NCBI RefSeq assembly: GCF_024699945.1
Contig: NZ_JAJOMY010000001.1
Location: forward strand, 1,984,001-2,048,000
Direction: 5' to 3'
Length of the DNA: 64,000 nt
From: Phenylobacterium sp. J426
GTDB lineage: Bacteria; Pseudomonadota; Alphaproteobacteria; Caulobacterales; Caulobacteraceae
Part shown: piece by piece, positions 45,880 through 54,854 of the stretch
Numbering within the stretch: the stretch's first letter is position 1
Layout: each line of letters begins with the position of its first letter
Made by a program: the position numbers and the translations under genes
Notes under the pieces: generated by a model
Databases searched by the model: none
What the model was told of the DNA's origin: nothing
The model's input: the letters and a program-made list of their open reading frames with translations, nothing else

Positions 45880-47386
45880 ATGACGGATCCCGCGCCCCTT
45901 CTCGACATACCCGAGGACCCGGTCCCGCCCGGCGGCGTCGCCGAGTGGTTCACCGGCGGCGATGGGGCGAAGCTGCGCGCGGCGCTGTTCCACCCTGCCG
46001 GCCGCGCCCGTGGCTCGGTGGTGCTGTCGGGCGGCCGCACCGAACCCATCGAGAAGTACTACGAGACGATCCGCGACTTTCTTTCGCGCGGCTTCGTTGT
46101 GCTGGCCCACGACTGGCGGGGGGCAGGGGCTGTCGGCGCGCGCCCTGGCCGATCGGCTGAAAGGCCACGCCCGCGGGCACAAGGCCTTCCTCGACGACTT
46201 CCGCCGTCTGCTCGACCGCTACGAGGACCGGCTGCCCAGGCCCTGGATCGCGGTCGGCCATTCGATGGGCGGCTGCCTCACGCTGCTGGCCCTCGCTCAT
46301 GGCGAGAAGCGCTTCGCCGGCGCGGTGCTCTCGGCCCCGATGTTGGGCATCCAGTTCGGCAAGGTCTCGCCCGCGGCCGCAGCCGTCCTCGCCCGGCTCA
46401 ACGTCGCGCTCGGCCGGGCGGGTCGCTACACGCTTGGACAGGCCGGCAAGCCGTTCGACGAGGTCTTCGACGGCAACACCCTCACCCACGACCGGCGGCG
46501 CTTCATGCGCCACCGCGCGCAGATCGCCGCCATGCCCGACCTGGCGCTTGGCGCCCCGACGTACGGCTGGCTCGACTTCGCGATCCGCGCCACCGCCTTC
46601 CTCGCCCGGCCCGAGCGGCTGCGCGGTGTGACCATCCCTGTCGAGATCGTCTCGGCGGAAGAAGACCGGCTGGTCGACAATGCTGCGCAGCGCGCGGCGG
46701 CTCGAAATCTACCGCAGGGGCGGCTCGTGTCCGTGCCCGGCGCCTACCACGAAATCCTGATGGAGACGGACGACATGCGAAACGTGTTCATGAAGGTCTT
46801 CGACGCGCTCACCGGCAAGACTGCGCCGAAGCCCGCCGAGGCCCCGAAGGCTGCGGCTGCGACGCCGCCGAAGGCCGCCGAGTCGCCGACGCCGGTCGAG
46901 GCTCCGAAGCCGGCCCCGGCGCCCGCCGCGGCGGCTCCGGCCGCTACGACCGCTCCGAAGGCGGCCCCGAAGGCCGCCGCCGACAAGAAGCCGGCCGCGT
47001 CCAAGGCCGCCAAGCCGGCGACGGCCAAGAAGGCCTCCGCGCCGAAGCCCGCCACGGCCAAGGCCTCGGCCCCGAAGGCGCCGGCCACAAAGCCGAAGGC
47101 TCCCGCCAAGGCGACGCCGAAGGCCGCGGCCAAGCCCGCCGCCGCCAAGCCTGCCCCGAAGGCTGCCCCCAAGGCTGCCCCCAAGGCTGCGGCGAAGCCT
47201 GCTGCGGCCAAGGCTGCGCCCGCCGCGAAGGCGGCTCCGGCCGCCAAGCCCGCAGCGGCCAAGACGCCGGCCGCGAAAAAGCCCGCCGCGAAGGCGGCCG
47301 CCAAGCCTGCAGCCGCGGCCAAGACCCCCGCCGCCAAGAAGCCGGCTGCGAAGCCGGCCGCCAAGAAGGCTACGGCGAAGGCCTAG
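45880..47386 (+). CDS. lysophospholipase-like hydrolase with Ala/Lys/Pro tail (frameshifted)
   Basis: About 501 residues after removing one G of six at 46118-46123. Residues 1-310 are an alpha/beta hydrolase of the PldB/monoacylglycerol lipase type: FVVLAHDWRGQGLSARALAD, IAVGHSMGGCLTLLALAHGE (nucleophile Ser), IVSAEEDRLVDN (acid) and SVPGAYHEILMETDDMRNVF (His). From about 46820 on, some 190 residues are almost only Ala, Lys and Pro (APKAAPKAAPKAAAKPAAAK style), like histone H1 or bacterial AlgP tails. The tail may bind DNA, RNA or polyphosphate. The fusion is unusual; the tail frame is continuous with the hydrolase. Confidence 0.8.
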
Positions 47387-47389
47387 CCC

Positions 47390-48217
47390 TCAGGCTGCCG
47401 ATCGTCTCAGGGCGACCAGCGCCTCCTCGAGGCAGGCGCGGTCGCCGGCGATGGCCACCTGGCCGCCCTTCGGGCCGACCGGCCGGCCGCGCCAGTCGGT
47501 CACCAGCCCGCCGGCGCCCTCGATCAGCGGGATCGCGGCGTCGATGTCCCATGCCTGCAGCCCGGCCTCTATGACCATGTCCATCGTCCCGGCCGCGACC
47601 ATGGCGTAGGCGTAGGCGTCGCAGCCAAGGCGCGCCAGCCGCGCCGCCGCCCGCACCTGCGTCCAAGCTCCCAGCTCCGCGCCGTTGAAGCAGCCCTCCG
47701 GGTCCGTCGTGGCGATGATCGCGTCCGTCAGCTTCGGGCAGGGCCGCACCTTCAGCGGCCGCTCGCCGCCCCGGCTCACCAGCCGCGAGCCGGCGGCCGA
47801 GCCGAGATAGATCTCGCCCAGATACGGCTGGCCGATCGCCCCAAGCACCGGCTTGCCCTCGTGACGCAGGCCGATCAGCACGCACCACAGCGGTAGGCCG
47901 GCGATGAACGCCCGGGTGCCGTCCACCGGGTCCAGCACCCAGACGAACTCCGCGTCGGGCCGGTCCTCGCCATATTCCTCGCCGATCACCCCGTGGTCGG
48001 GATAGCGCTCGGCGATCAGCGCCCGGATCGCCCGTTCGGCGCCGCGGTCGGCCTCGGTGACCGGATCGAAGGCCTTGTAGCCGACGCCGCCCGGCACGCC
48101 CTTGTCGACCAGGCCGTGGTCGGCGCGGAACAGCGGCAGGATCGCCTGGCCGGCGACGTGATTGAGTTCGAGCAGGAAGGCGTCGAGCTCGGCGGCGAGG
48201 GCGGGAGACATCGGCAT
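47390..48217 (-). CDS. hisN: histidinol-phosphatase (inositol monophosphatase family)
   Basis: 275 residues. Metal-binding motifs of the IMPase fold: DPVTEADRGAERAIRALI, GVIGEEYGEDRP, WVLDPVDGTRAFIAGLPLW and the closing AWDIDAAIPLIEGAGGLVTD. The DGTRAFIAGLPLW version is that of HisN-type histidinol-phosphatases, which finish the phosphatase step of histidine synthesis; an inositol or sulfate-nucleotide phosphatase is the alternative. No other his genes are near. Start ATG 48217, with another ATG two codons later. Confidence 0.82.
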   Translation of the reverse strand: MPMSPALAAELDAFLLELNHVAGQAILPLFRADHGLVDKGVPGGVGYKAFDPVTEADRGAERAIRALIAERYPDHGVIGEEYGEDRPDAEFVWVLDPVDGTRAFIAGLPLWCVLIGLRHEGKPVLGAIGQPYLGEIYLGSAAGSRLVSRGGERPLKVRPCPKLTDAIIATTDPEGCFNGAELGAWTQVRAAARLARLGCDAYAYAMVAAGTMDMVIEAGLQAWDIDAAIPLIEGAGGLVTDWRGRPVGPKGGQVAIAGDRACLEEALVALRRSAA

Positions 48218-48249
48218 GGCGCCCGCTTTACCCCGACTTCGCGTCGACC

Positions 48250-48645
48250 TTAAGCCTGCGGCTCGGTCTCGCCTTCGACGTCCGCCGCGTTCATCGCCTT
48301 GGCCAGCTCTAGGAGGCGCCGACGCGGCCGCTCCCCGAGCGCATAGTAGGCGCGCACCAGCTCGTGGGTCTCCTTGCGCGCGAACAGGTCCAGGTCCTCC
48401 CCAGACTCCTCGTGCGACCGGCGTTGCTCGTCCGACAGGCCCTCGTAGAAGTAGCTCACCGGCGCATCCAGGATTTCGGCCAGCTGCCACAGCCGGGCGG
48501 CCGACATGCGGTTGGCCGCGCACTCGTATTTCTGAATCTGCTGGAAGCGCACGCCGCACGCGCCCGCCAATTCCTGCTGGGTCAGGCCCAGTAGTTTCCG
48601 CCGCCGCCGAAGCTTGCGGCCCAGGTGAAGGTCGATCTGGTCCAT
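48250..48645 (-). CDS. XRE-family transcriptional regulator
   Basis: 131 residues. A Cro/CI helix-turn-helix near the N-terminus: GRKLRRRRKLLGLTQQELAG, VRFQQIQKYECAANRMSAAR, LWQLAEILDAPVSYFYEGLS. The C-terminal part (DLFARKETHELVRAYYALGE, RRRLLELAKAMNA) is the helical dimerisation tail common to a large alphaproteobacterial XRE group. Start ATG 48645; five codons earlier is another possible start. Divergent from the acyltransferase gene, which it could control; no direct evidence. Confidence 0.88.
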   Translation of the reverse strand: MDQIDLHLGRKLRRRRKLLGLTQQELAGACGVRFQQIQKYECAANRMSAARLWQLAEILDAPVSYFYEGLSDEQRRSHEESGEDLDLFARKETHELVRAYYALGERPRRRLLELAKAMNAADVEGETEPQA

Positions 48646-48732
48646 CCCCAAGACGCCCACGCTAAAGCCCCGTGTCCCGCTTCGGGACCCGTCTGGCCTT
48701 CCACCGCAAGTCGTGGGCCACTAAGGAGAGGC

Positions 48733-49677
48733 ATGGCCGACAAGCGCGACCCTGCCCCCAGCTTCTCACAAGGGCTCGCCTGGGGACTGGAGGCGGCCGC
48801 CTTCGACGGGTTCTCAGCCTTTGCGCGGCTCTTTCCCGTGGACGCGGTTTCCGATTTCGGGGCCTGGCTGTTCCGCACCGTGGGACCGTTGACCGGCGCG
48901 CGCCGGGTGGCCGAACGGAACCTGCGGATCGCCTTCCCCGACGCACCTGACAGCGAGATCGCCCGACTGATGCGCGCCCAGTGGGAGGAACTTGGCCGCT
49001 GGATCCTGGAGTTCCCGATCCTCGACCGCATCATGGCCGATCCCTCGCGGGTCGTCGTGGAGAACGGCGAACGCCTGGCCGAGATCGCCGCTGGCGGCGG
49101 GCCCGCGGTCTTCATTTCGGGCCATTTCTCGAACTTCGAGGTGATGGCCGCCGCCATCGTCCGGGCCGGCGTGCCGTGCCAGATCACCTACCGGGCGATG
49201 AACAATCCCCTGGTGGACCAACGGGTGCGGAAGAACCGTTTCCGCTACGGCGTGCGCCTGTTCGCGCCCAAGGGGCTGGACGGGGCGCGCGAGCTGATGC
49301 GCGCGCTGTCCCGAGGCGAGTCCGTGGCCCTCATGAACGACCAGAAGTTCAACGGCGGCGTCGCCGCGCCGCTGTTCGGCCTCACCGCTCACACCGCGCC
49401 GGGTCCGTCGACCTTCGCCCTGCGGTTCGGCGCGCCGCTGCAGCCGATGAGCGTCGAGCGGGTGGGCCCGGGCGCGCGCTTCCGGGTCATCGTCCACGAG
49501 CCGATCCGACTGGTCGACACCGGCGACCGCGACGCCGACATCGAAGCCGGAGTCCGGCGCATCAACGCCTTCATCGAGGATCGCATCCGCGCCCGGCCCC
49601 ATGACTGGTTCTGGGTCCACAAGCGCTGGCCGAACGAGGTCTATAAAACCGTCCCTCCTCTTCAGGGGAGAGACTAG
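48733..49677 (+). CDS. lipid A lauroyl/myristoyl acyltransferase (LpxL/HtrB family)
   Basis: 314 residues. The catalytic HX4E is in VFISGHFSNFEVMAAAI; RVAERNLRIAFPDA, ALMNDQKFNGGVAAPLFGLT, STFALRFGAPLQPMSVERVG and PHDWFWVHKRW are further LpxL/LpxM family blocks. Adds a secondary acyl chain to lipid A at the inner face of the inner membrane. There is a weak N-terminal hydrophobic region. Start ATG behind AAGGAGAGG. Which acyl chain it prefers is not clear. Confidence 0.92.
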   Translation: MADKRDPAPSFSQGLAWGLEAAAFDGFSAFARLFPVDAVSDFGAWLFRTVGPLTGARRVAERNLRIAFPDAPDSEIARLMRAQWEELGRWILEFPILDRIMADPSRVVVENGERLAEIAAGGGPAVFISGHFSNFEVMAAAIVRAGVPCQITYRAMNNPLVDQRVRKNRFRYGVRLFAPKGLDGARELMRALSRGESVALMNDQKFNGGVAAPLFGLTAHTAPGPSTFALRFGAPLQPMSVERVGPGARFRVIVHEPIRLVDTGDRDADIEAGVRRINAFIEDRIRARPHDWFWVHKRWPNEVYKTVPPLQGRD

Positions 49678-49886
49678 GCGCGCGTCTCCCGCCAGCGCTG
49701 CAGCGCCTCGGCGGGGCCGGCGTAGGCCTCCTGCAGTTCGGCGCTCCAGTAGCGCAGCGCCTCCAGAGGCACCTTCTGGCCGGTGACAGCGCAGATCACA
49801 TAGCGGCCAGGCTTCAGCACGGCGAAGTCGCCGTCGCCGTAGTGCAGCTTGGCGATGTCGGAGCCGGAGGGGTCCTGAGCGTTCAT
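49674..49886 (-). CDS. DUF2093 protein
   Basis: 70 residues. IAKLHYGDGDFAVLKPGRYV, ICAVTGQKVPLEALRYWSAE and LQEAYAGPAEALQRW are DUF2093, a short alphaproteobacterial family of unknown function. It lies 28 bases downstream of xseA on the same strand, an arrangement that suggests cotranscription, and overlaps the stop of the convergent acyltransferase gene by four bases. Confidence 0.88.
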   Translation of the reverse strand: MNAQDPSGSDIAKLHYGDGDFAVLKPGRYVICAVTGQKVPLEALRYWSAELQEAYAGPAEALQRWRETRA

Positions 49887-49914
49887 GGGCGGCTATTTAG
49901 ACCTTCCCGGCGCC

Positions 49915-51372
49915 TCAGAACAGATCGCCCTGCTCCGGCGCGCCGCTCGCCGTCGACTTCGGCTTCCTAGCCGCCGGCCTGGGGGCGGGCAGGGTCTCGG
50001 GCGCGCCGCCGGCGCCGTCGATCACCGCCTGGCGGGTCACCGCGTCGCCGAACTTGATCGCCACCGCCTCGCCGCTGGCGAGCGCCGCGCCCGCGTGCAC
50101 GATGGAGCCGTCGGCTCGCGTCACCCGGGCGAAGCCGCGCTGCAGGGGCCGGTCGGGATCCACGCTGGCGTACAGTTTCGCAAGGCTGTCCAGTCGTTCG
50201 CCCAGCCGCTCCAGGCGCCGGTCCATGCAGGGGCGAAGCCTGGCCGACAAGGCCTCCAGCCGATCTTTCTGCACCGTCTGCGGCCGCTGTAGCAGCAGCG
50301 GCGAGAGCCGGCTCGACACGCGCACCAGGTCGCGTTCGTGCGCCGCGGCGTTGCGCGACAGGCCCGCGCCCAGTCGGCCCGACACGATGCCGAACCGCTG
50401 CGCCGCCAACTCCACGAGGTCGGGCACGCGCTTCAACGCCCGGTCGGCGTGCTGCACCCGGCCGCGGCGATCCTCGACCATCCGCCCGGCGCAGCGATGC
50501 ATCCGCGCGCCATAGTCCGAGACCAGGCCCTTCAGCTCGGCCAGCACCGGCGTCGCCATCTCGGCCGCGGCGGTCGGCGTCGGCGCCCGCCGGTCGGACA
50601 CGAAGTCGATCAGGGTGGTGTCGGTCTCGTGTCCCACGGCGCTGATCAGCGGGATGGTGCAGGCCGCCGCCGTCCTCGCCAGCCCCTCGTCGTTGAACGG
50701 CCAGAGATCCTCCACCGAGCCGCCGCCTCGCGCCACGATCAGAACATCGGGCCGCGGAATGGCGCCGTTCGGGTCCAGCGCGCAGAAGCCGCGGATCGCT
50801 GCGCTCACCTGGCCCGCGGCGGCGTCGCCCTGAACCACCACCGGCCAGACGATCACGTGGCACGGCCAGCGGTCGCGGATGCGGTGCAGGATGTCCCGGA
50901 TCACCGCGCCGGTCGGGCTGGTGATGACGCCGACCACGGCCGGCATCTCGGGAAGACGCTTCTTACGTTCCGGCGCGAACAGCCCCTCGGCGTTGAGCTT
51001 CGCCTTCAGCCGCTCCAGCTGAGCCAGCAGGGCGCCGATGCCGGCCGCCTCCATCGTCTCGATGACGATCTGATAGCGGGAGCCCTGCGGATACGAGGTG
51101 ATCTTTCCGGTGACCACCACCTCCAGCCCCTGCTCGGGCCGGATCGACAGGTTGCGGACGCTGCCCTTCCAGACGACGCCGTCGATGGCGGCCTTATCGT
51201 CCTTCAGGGTCAGATAGACGTGGCCGTTCGAGTGGTGGGTGACCTTCGAGAGCTCGCCGCGCAGGCGTACGAAGCCGTAGGCGTCCTCCAGCGTCCGCTT
51301 CAGCGCGAAGGCCAGCTCCGAGACGGAGTATGGCTTGGCGTTGCTTTCGGTCGTCGTGGCCGCGTCGGTCAT
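49915..51372 (-). CDS. xseA: exodeoxyribonuclease VII large subunit
   Basis: 485 residues. The N-terminal OB fold has [20 protein letters not shown] and [20 protein letters not shown]; the catalytic domain has [60 protein letters not shown] and [14 protein letters not shown] long helical region and [17 protein letters not shown] follow, and a Lys-rich C-terminus ([12 protein letters not shown]). Degrades single-stranded DNA with XseB, whose small gene is not seen here. Confidence 0.96.
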   Translation of the reverse strand: MTDAATTTESNAKPYSVSELAFALKRTLEDAYGFVRLRGELSKVTHHSNGHVYLTLKDDKAAIDGVVWKGSVRNLSIRPEQGLEVVVTGKITSYPQGSRYQIVIETMEAAGIGALLAQLERLKAKLNAEGLFAPERKKRLPEMPAVVGVITSPTGAVIRDILHRIRDRWPCHVIVWPVVVQGDAAAGQVSAAIRGFCALDPNGAIPRPDVLIVARGGGSVEDLWPFNDEGLARTAAACTIPLISAVGHETDTTLIDFVSDRRAPTPTAAAEMATPVLAELKGLVSDYGARMHRCAGRMVEDRRGRVQHADRALKRVPDLVELAAQRFGIVSGRLGAGLSRNAAAHERDLVRVSSRLSPLLLQRPQTVQKDRLEALSARLRPCMDRRLERLGERLDSLAKLYASVDPDRPLQRGFARVTRADGSIVHAGAALASGEAVAIKFGDAVTRQAVIDGAGGAPETLPAPRPAARKPKSTASGAPEQGDLF

Positions 51373-51518
51373 CGCCGGAACTTAACGATCCCGCCTCGTC
51401 AACGGGAGGGGATGAAATGGAAAGGGGCGCGCCCGAGCGCCGCGGGCGATACGCAACCCGTAGCGCGGACACGCCCCCCATCCCCAACGGATCGGTCAGG
51501 CCGCTTTCGCGGATTTCG

Positions 51519-52022
51519 TCAGATGTAGCGGCGCAGGCTGCGGGCGAGCTCGGCGGCGCTGGACTTCTTCTTCGTCTGGGCCGGCTGGTAGGCCACCTGG
51601 GCGTGCTCGTGGCAGTAGGGGCCGACCTCGTCCGAGCGGCGGCCGCAGAAGGTGAAGGTGTCGAGGGCCGGATCGCCGATCGGCCACTTGCACATGTGGG
51701 CGCCCAGCGTCAGCACCGTGGCCATGCCCGGAGCCTCTTCCACGTAGCGCACGGGGGAGGGCGCGGGCGTCGCGCTCACCGGTTCGGCGATGCGGCGCGG
51801 GGCCGAGGGGGCCGCCGTGGCGACACGCGCCGGGCGGGGGGCCTTGAACACCGTGCGCTGCGGCTTCGAAGGCGCGGCCCGGCCGGACAGGCCCAGCCGG
51901 TGCACCTTGCCGATCACGGCGTTGCGCGTGACGCCACCCAGTTGCTTGGCGATCTGACTGGCCGAAAGGCCGTCCTGCCAGAGCTTCTTCAGAAGTTCGA
52001 CGCGTTCGTCGGTCCAGCCCAT
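51519..52022 (-). CDS. gcrA: GcrA cell-cycle regulator
   Basis: 167 residues. The N-terminal DNA-binding domain GWTDERVELLKKLWQDGLSA, SQIAKQLGGVTRNAVIGKVH, RLGLSG is the GcrA hallmark; a Pro/Ala linker leads to the sigma-interacting C-terminus with GAHMCKWPIGDPALDTFTFC, GRRSDEVGPYCHEHAQVAYQ. GcrA works with sigma-70 at GANTC sites methylated by CcrM to time ctrA and division genes. Its upstream region carries GANTC, DnaA-box-like and CtrA-like sites. ATG 52022 is the family start. Confidence 0.96.
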   Translation of the reverse strand: MGWTDERVELLKKLWQDGLSASQIAKQLGGVTRNAVIGKVHRLGLSGRAAPSKPQRTVFKAPRPARVATAAPSAPRRIAEPVSATPAPSPVRYVEEAPGMATVLTLGAHMCKWPIGDPALDTFTFCGRRSDEVGPYCHEHAQVAYQPAQTKKKSSAAELARSLRRYI

Positions 52023-52067
52023 TACCGCCTCCCACCCGAGGGTTCGCAGACGTCCCCACGCCTGCAA

Positions 52068-52171
52068 GATTCAACATCTTGTGGCGCCCGGCTCTCTCGC
52101 CGCCCACCAACCACCATCAGTAGTAAACAACTCCCTAACGGCCACAATAGGCGCCCTCCCGGTCATCCACA
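52068..52171. promoter_or_regulatory. gcrA control region with GANTC, CtrA-like and DnaA-box-like sites
   Basis: GATTC (a GANTC methylation site) at 52068-52072; on the minus strand TTAG-N7-TTTA at 52124-52138, two mismatches from the CtrA consensus; TCATCCACA at 52163-52171, one mismatch from the DnaA box TTATCCACA. In Caulobacter DnaA activates and CtrA represses gcrA, so their grouping here fits. Confidence 0.5.
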
Positions 52172-52282
52172 GGAACTAGATGTTGGGTGCGACATGCGCG
52201 CGAATGTCGCGCATTGGACGGGCCGCCGCCGACACTGCGTGGCGGGGTTGCGGCGCGCGGCGCGCAGGCGCACATCTGCGCC

Positions 52283-53104
52283 ATGCGAGACCTGCCTCCC
52301 GACGCCGAAGTCGTTCTGCCGCCCGCGCCCCGCGCCTATCCGGGCGTGAACTGGGAGGGCCTGAAGACCCTCTACGCCCGCGAAGTCCGCCGCTTCATGA
52401 AGGTGGGCATGCAGACCCTGGCGGCCCCGGTGGTCACGGCGCTGCTCTACATGCTGGTGTTCGTGGTCGCCGTCGGCGGGGGCCGTAAGGTGCACGGCGT
52501 CGACTACGGCGCCTTCGTGGCCCCGGGCCTCGTGATGATGCAGATCCTCTCAAACGCCTTCGCCAACTCGTCGTCGTCGCTGCTGCAGGCCAAGTTCAAC
52601 GGCCTGATGGGCGACTTCCTCACGCCGCCGCTGACGCCCGCAGAACACGTCGTCGGCTTCGGCGCGGGCGCGGCGACGCGCGGCATCGTGGTGGGCGCCA
52701 TCAGCCTGCTGGCGGTGCTGCCGTTCGCCCGGCTGCCGGTCTCCCAGCCCTGGGCGATCCTCTACTTCGGCCTGGGGGCCGCGCTGATCATGGCCTTCGT
52801 CGGGGTCATGGCCGGGCTGTGGAGCGAGAAATTCGACCACATGGCCGCGGTCACCAACTTCGTCATCATGCCGATGACCTTCCTGTCGGGGACGTTCTAT
52901 CTCGTGGAGCGCCTGCCCGAGCCGTTCCGCACGGCGAGCCACTACAACCCGTTTTTCTACCTCATCGACGGCTTCCGCTACGGCTTCACCGGCGTGGCGG
53001 AGAGCAACCTCATGATCGGCGTCGTGATGACCGCAGTGCTGGTCTTCGCCTTGGGCTTCGCCTGCCTGCGGCTGTTCAGCGTCGGCTACAAGATCAAGAC
53101 CTAG
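52283..53104 (+). CDS. ABC-2 type transporter permease
   Basis: 273 residues, six predicted membrane helices. VNWEGLKTLYAREVRRFMKV (cytoplasmic coupling helix), FVAPGLVMMQILSNAFANSS, LLQAKFNGLMGDFLTPPLTP, GVMAGLWSEKFDHMAAVTNF, FLSGTFYLVERLPEPFR and HYNPFFYLIDGFRYGFTG define the YadH/NodJ-like ABC-2 group. Its ATPase partner is usually adjacent but is not present on either side, so it must be encoded elsewhere. Substrate unknown. Divergent from gcrA and shares its control region. Confidence 0.88.
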   Translation: MRDLPPDAEVVLPPAPRAYPGVNWEGLKTLYAREVRRFMKVGMQTLAAPVVTALLYMLVFVVAVGGGRKVHGVDYGAFVAPGLVMMQILSNAFANSSSSLLQAKFNGLMGDFLTPPLTPAEHVVGFGAGAATRGIVVGAISLLAVLPFARLPVSQPWAILYFGLGAALIMAFVGVMAGLWSEKFDHMAAVTNFVIMPMTFLSGTFYLVERLPEPFRTASHYNPFFYLIDGFRYGFTGVAESNLMIGVVMTAVLVFALGFACLRLFSVGYKIKT

Positions 53105-53952
53105 GCGCGGAGGAGTTGGCCCGGCGTCACCCCCAGGAGGCGACGCATCCAGCGGGCGAGATGGCTCTGGTGGGCGAAGCCGGTCTCCAGGGCGGCCTCC
53201 GCGATGCCGGTCCCGCCGGCGAGCAGCAACTCGCGGGCGCGGATCACGCGGCGCTCCATGACATAGGAATGCACCGACTGGCCCATGGTCCGGCGGAAAA
53301 GCGTCGTCAGGTGCGGCACGCTGATGCCGGCGACCTGCGCCAGTTCGTCAAGGCTGAGGTCGGCGTCCAGCCGCGTGTCGACATACTCCACCAGCCGCCT
53401 CAGCTGCGGCTTGGACAGAATCTGGCGGCGCGGCGCGACCGGCGCCAGGTCCTGGAGCAGGCGCGTCGCCAGGGCCGAGGCCAGGCTGTCGGCATGCAGG
53501 CGGCCCGCATGCTCCGGCGAGTCCAGCTCGGCGATCAGCGTCCGGACCAGATGCTCCACGAGCGGGTCTCGCGCGCCCAGCCGGGGCGCGAGCGCCCGCG
53601 CCGCCCCGGGGATCTCCAGTCCCTCGGCTGAGGCCTGCAGCAGCTCGGGGGACAGTCGCACCGAGACCATGTCGACGGGCGCCTGGTCCTCCCACGAGCC
53701 GTCGGCGCCGGCGGGGACCACGTCGAAATCGCCGGGAATCTGCAGCCGCCGCTGCTTCACGCCCTCGCACGCGCATTCGGCGGCGACCCCCTCGGCCAGG
53801 TAGAACAGCAGCCGGTGCTCGTCGAAGACGCCTCCGGTGTGGCGGCCGGGGCTTGCGCGCAGACGGCGTACGGCCAGGCCGCGCCATTGCCGCGCCGCGC
53901 CGTACTCCAGCGAGGGCTCGGCGACATCGGTGAACCGGAACGGATAGGTCAT
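53101..53952 (-). CDS. AraC-family transcriptional regulator
   Basis: 283 residues. The N-terminal half has a cupin-like sensor region with a CEGVKQRRLQIPGDFDVVPA strand set; the C-terminal AraC DNA-binding domain contains LVEYVDTRLDADLSLDELAQ, VAGISVPHLTTLFRRTMGQS, VHSYVMERRVIRARELLLAG and GFAHQSHLARWMRRLLGVTP. The stop overlaps the permease stop by four bases. It is divergent from a membrane protein gene, which may be its target. Effector unknown. Confidence 0.9.
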   Translation of the reverse strand: MTYPFRFTDVAEPSLEYGAARQWRGLAVRRLRASPGRHTGGVFDEHRLLFYLAEGVAAECACEGVKQRRLQIPGDFDVVPAGADGSWEDQAPVDMVSVRLSPELLQASAEGLEIPGAARALAPRLGARDPLVEHLVRTLIAELDSPEHAGRLHADSLASALATRLLQDLAPVAPRRQILSKPQLRRLVEYVDTRLDADLSLDELAQVAGISVPHLTTLFRRTMGQSVHSYVMERRVIRARELLLAGGTGIAEAALETGFAHQSHLARWMRRLLGVTPGQLLRA

Positions 53953-54131
53953 ACGCGGGGGCCTCGGACCTCAGCCAGCGCCCATTCCCGCGCCGTGTCA
54001 AAGCCGGGGCGCCAGTCGGCGTCAGGCGATCATCGGTTCGTGCTCCGGGCTGTCGGATCGTGCGCGACCTCGCCCGACGACCCGGTGAACCTCCGGCTCC
54101 GTCATCGAGACCGCCAGGCAAGGAAGCGCCC

Positions 54132-54623
54132 ATGACCGCCGCCGCCGCAACATCCCCAGCCGCGGGCCGGGCGACGCCGACCAGGATCGCGCTCGCCGGC
54201 CTGGCCGGCGGCGTCGTGGACCTCGCCTACGCCAGCGTCGTGGGCGCCGCGGCCGGCCGCTCGTTCCAACAGGTCTGGCAGGGCGTGGCGGGCGGCTGGA
54301 TCGGCCCGCAGGCGCGAGAGCTCGGCTGGGCCTCGGCGGGACTTGGCCTCGCCACACACTTCGGCGTCGCCGCCGTGATGGCCGCCGCCTTTGCTCTCGC
54401 CGGCGGTCGCGCGCCCTCGATTTACCGTCGGCCCTGGACCTCCGGCGTTCTCTACGGCCTCGCCCTCTACGCCGTGATGTACCGGATCGTGCTGCCGCTG
54501 CGCTGGCCCGAGGCCTTCCCCCGCTGGGATGGCGCCCGCTCGATCGCCGACGTCCTGGCCCACGTCGGCGTAGGTTTGGCGATCGTCTTCGTCCTGCGCC
54601 ACCGACGGCCGATGGCCGGGTGA
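54132..54623 (+). CDS. four-helix hypothetical membrane protein
   Basis: 163 residues. Segments IALAGLAGGVVDLAYASVVG, LGLATHFGVAAVMAAAFALA, GVLYGLALYAVMYRIVLPLR and VLAHVGVGLAIVFVLRHRR are membrane helices. RSFQQVWQGVAGGWIGPQA between the first two resembles small YagU/DUF1440-like proteins, a weak similarity. ATG 54132 is preceded by AAGGAAG. Divergent from the AraC regulator. Confidence 0.65.
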   Translation: MTAAAATSPAAGRATPTRIALAGLAGGVVDLAYASVVGAAAGRSFQQVWQGVAGGWIGPQARELGWASAGLGLATHFGVAAVMAAAFALAGGRAPSIYRRPWTSGVLYGLALYAVMYRIVLPLRWPEAFPRWDGARSIADVLAHVGVGLAIVFVLRHRRPMAG

Positions 54624-54804
54624 GCCGCCGAGCCGCCGCTGGCTGTTCTTCGGCGTCCGCGCGGACTTTCTGACCCCAAACAGGAGACCGCGCGTCCGGG
54701 CGGGGGGCGGCGTGCTGTCCGAGGCCGTCTCCGCCCGCCCCTACGGGGCGACCGGCAGATCATTGACATCCCACCGTTCGAGGCCGAAAAGGCCAGGCCT
54801 TCCA

Positions 54805-54829
54805 GTCCCCGTGCCGTCCGCGCGGGGAC
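54805..54829 (+). promoter_or_regulatory. leader hairpin ahead of argD
   Basis: GTCCCCG (54805-54811) and CGGGGAC (54823-54829) form a seven-base-pair stem with an 11-base loop, followed by GATGCCTTTTC and then the GGAGGG ribosome site of argD. It could be an attenuator or a mere hairpin; no leader peptide rich in Arg is seen. Confidence 0.35.
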
Positions 54830-54854
54830 GATGCCTTTTCGGAGGGCTCCTTCG

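Noticed and set aside
46800..47390. Dense short repeats that could suggest a CRISPR array or tandem repeat locus
   Set aside because: The repeats are the Ala/Lys/Pro codons of a protein tail with no constant repeat-spacer length. No CRISPR array was seen anywhere in the window.
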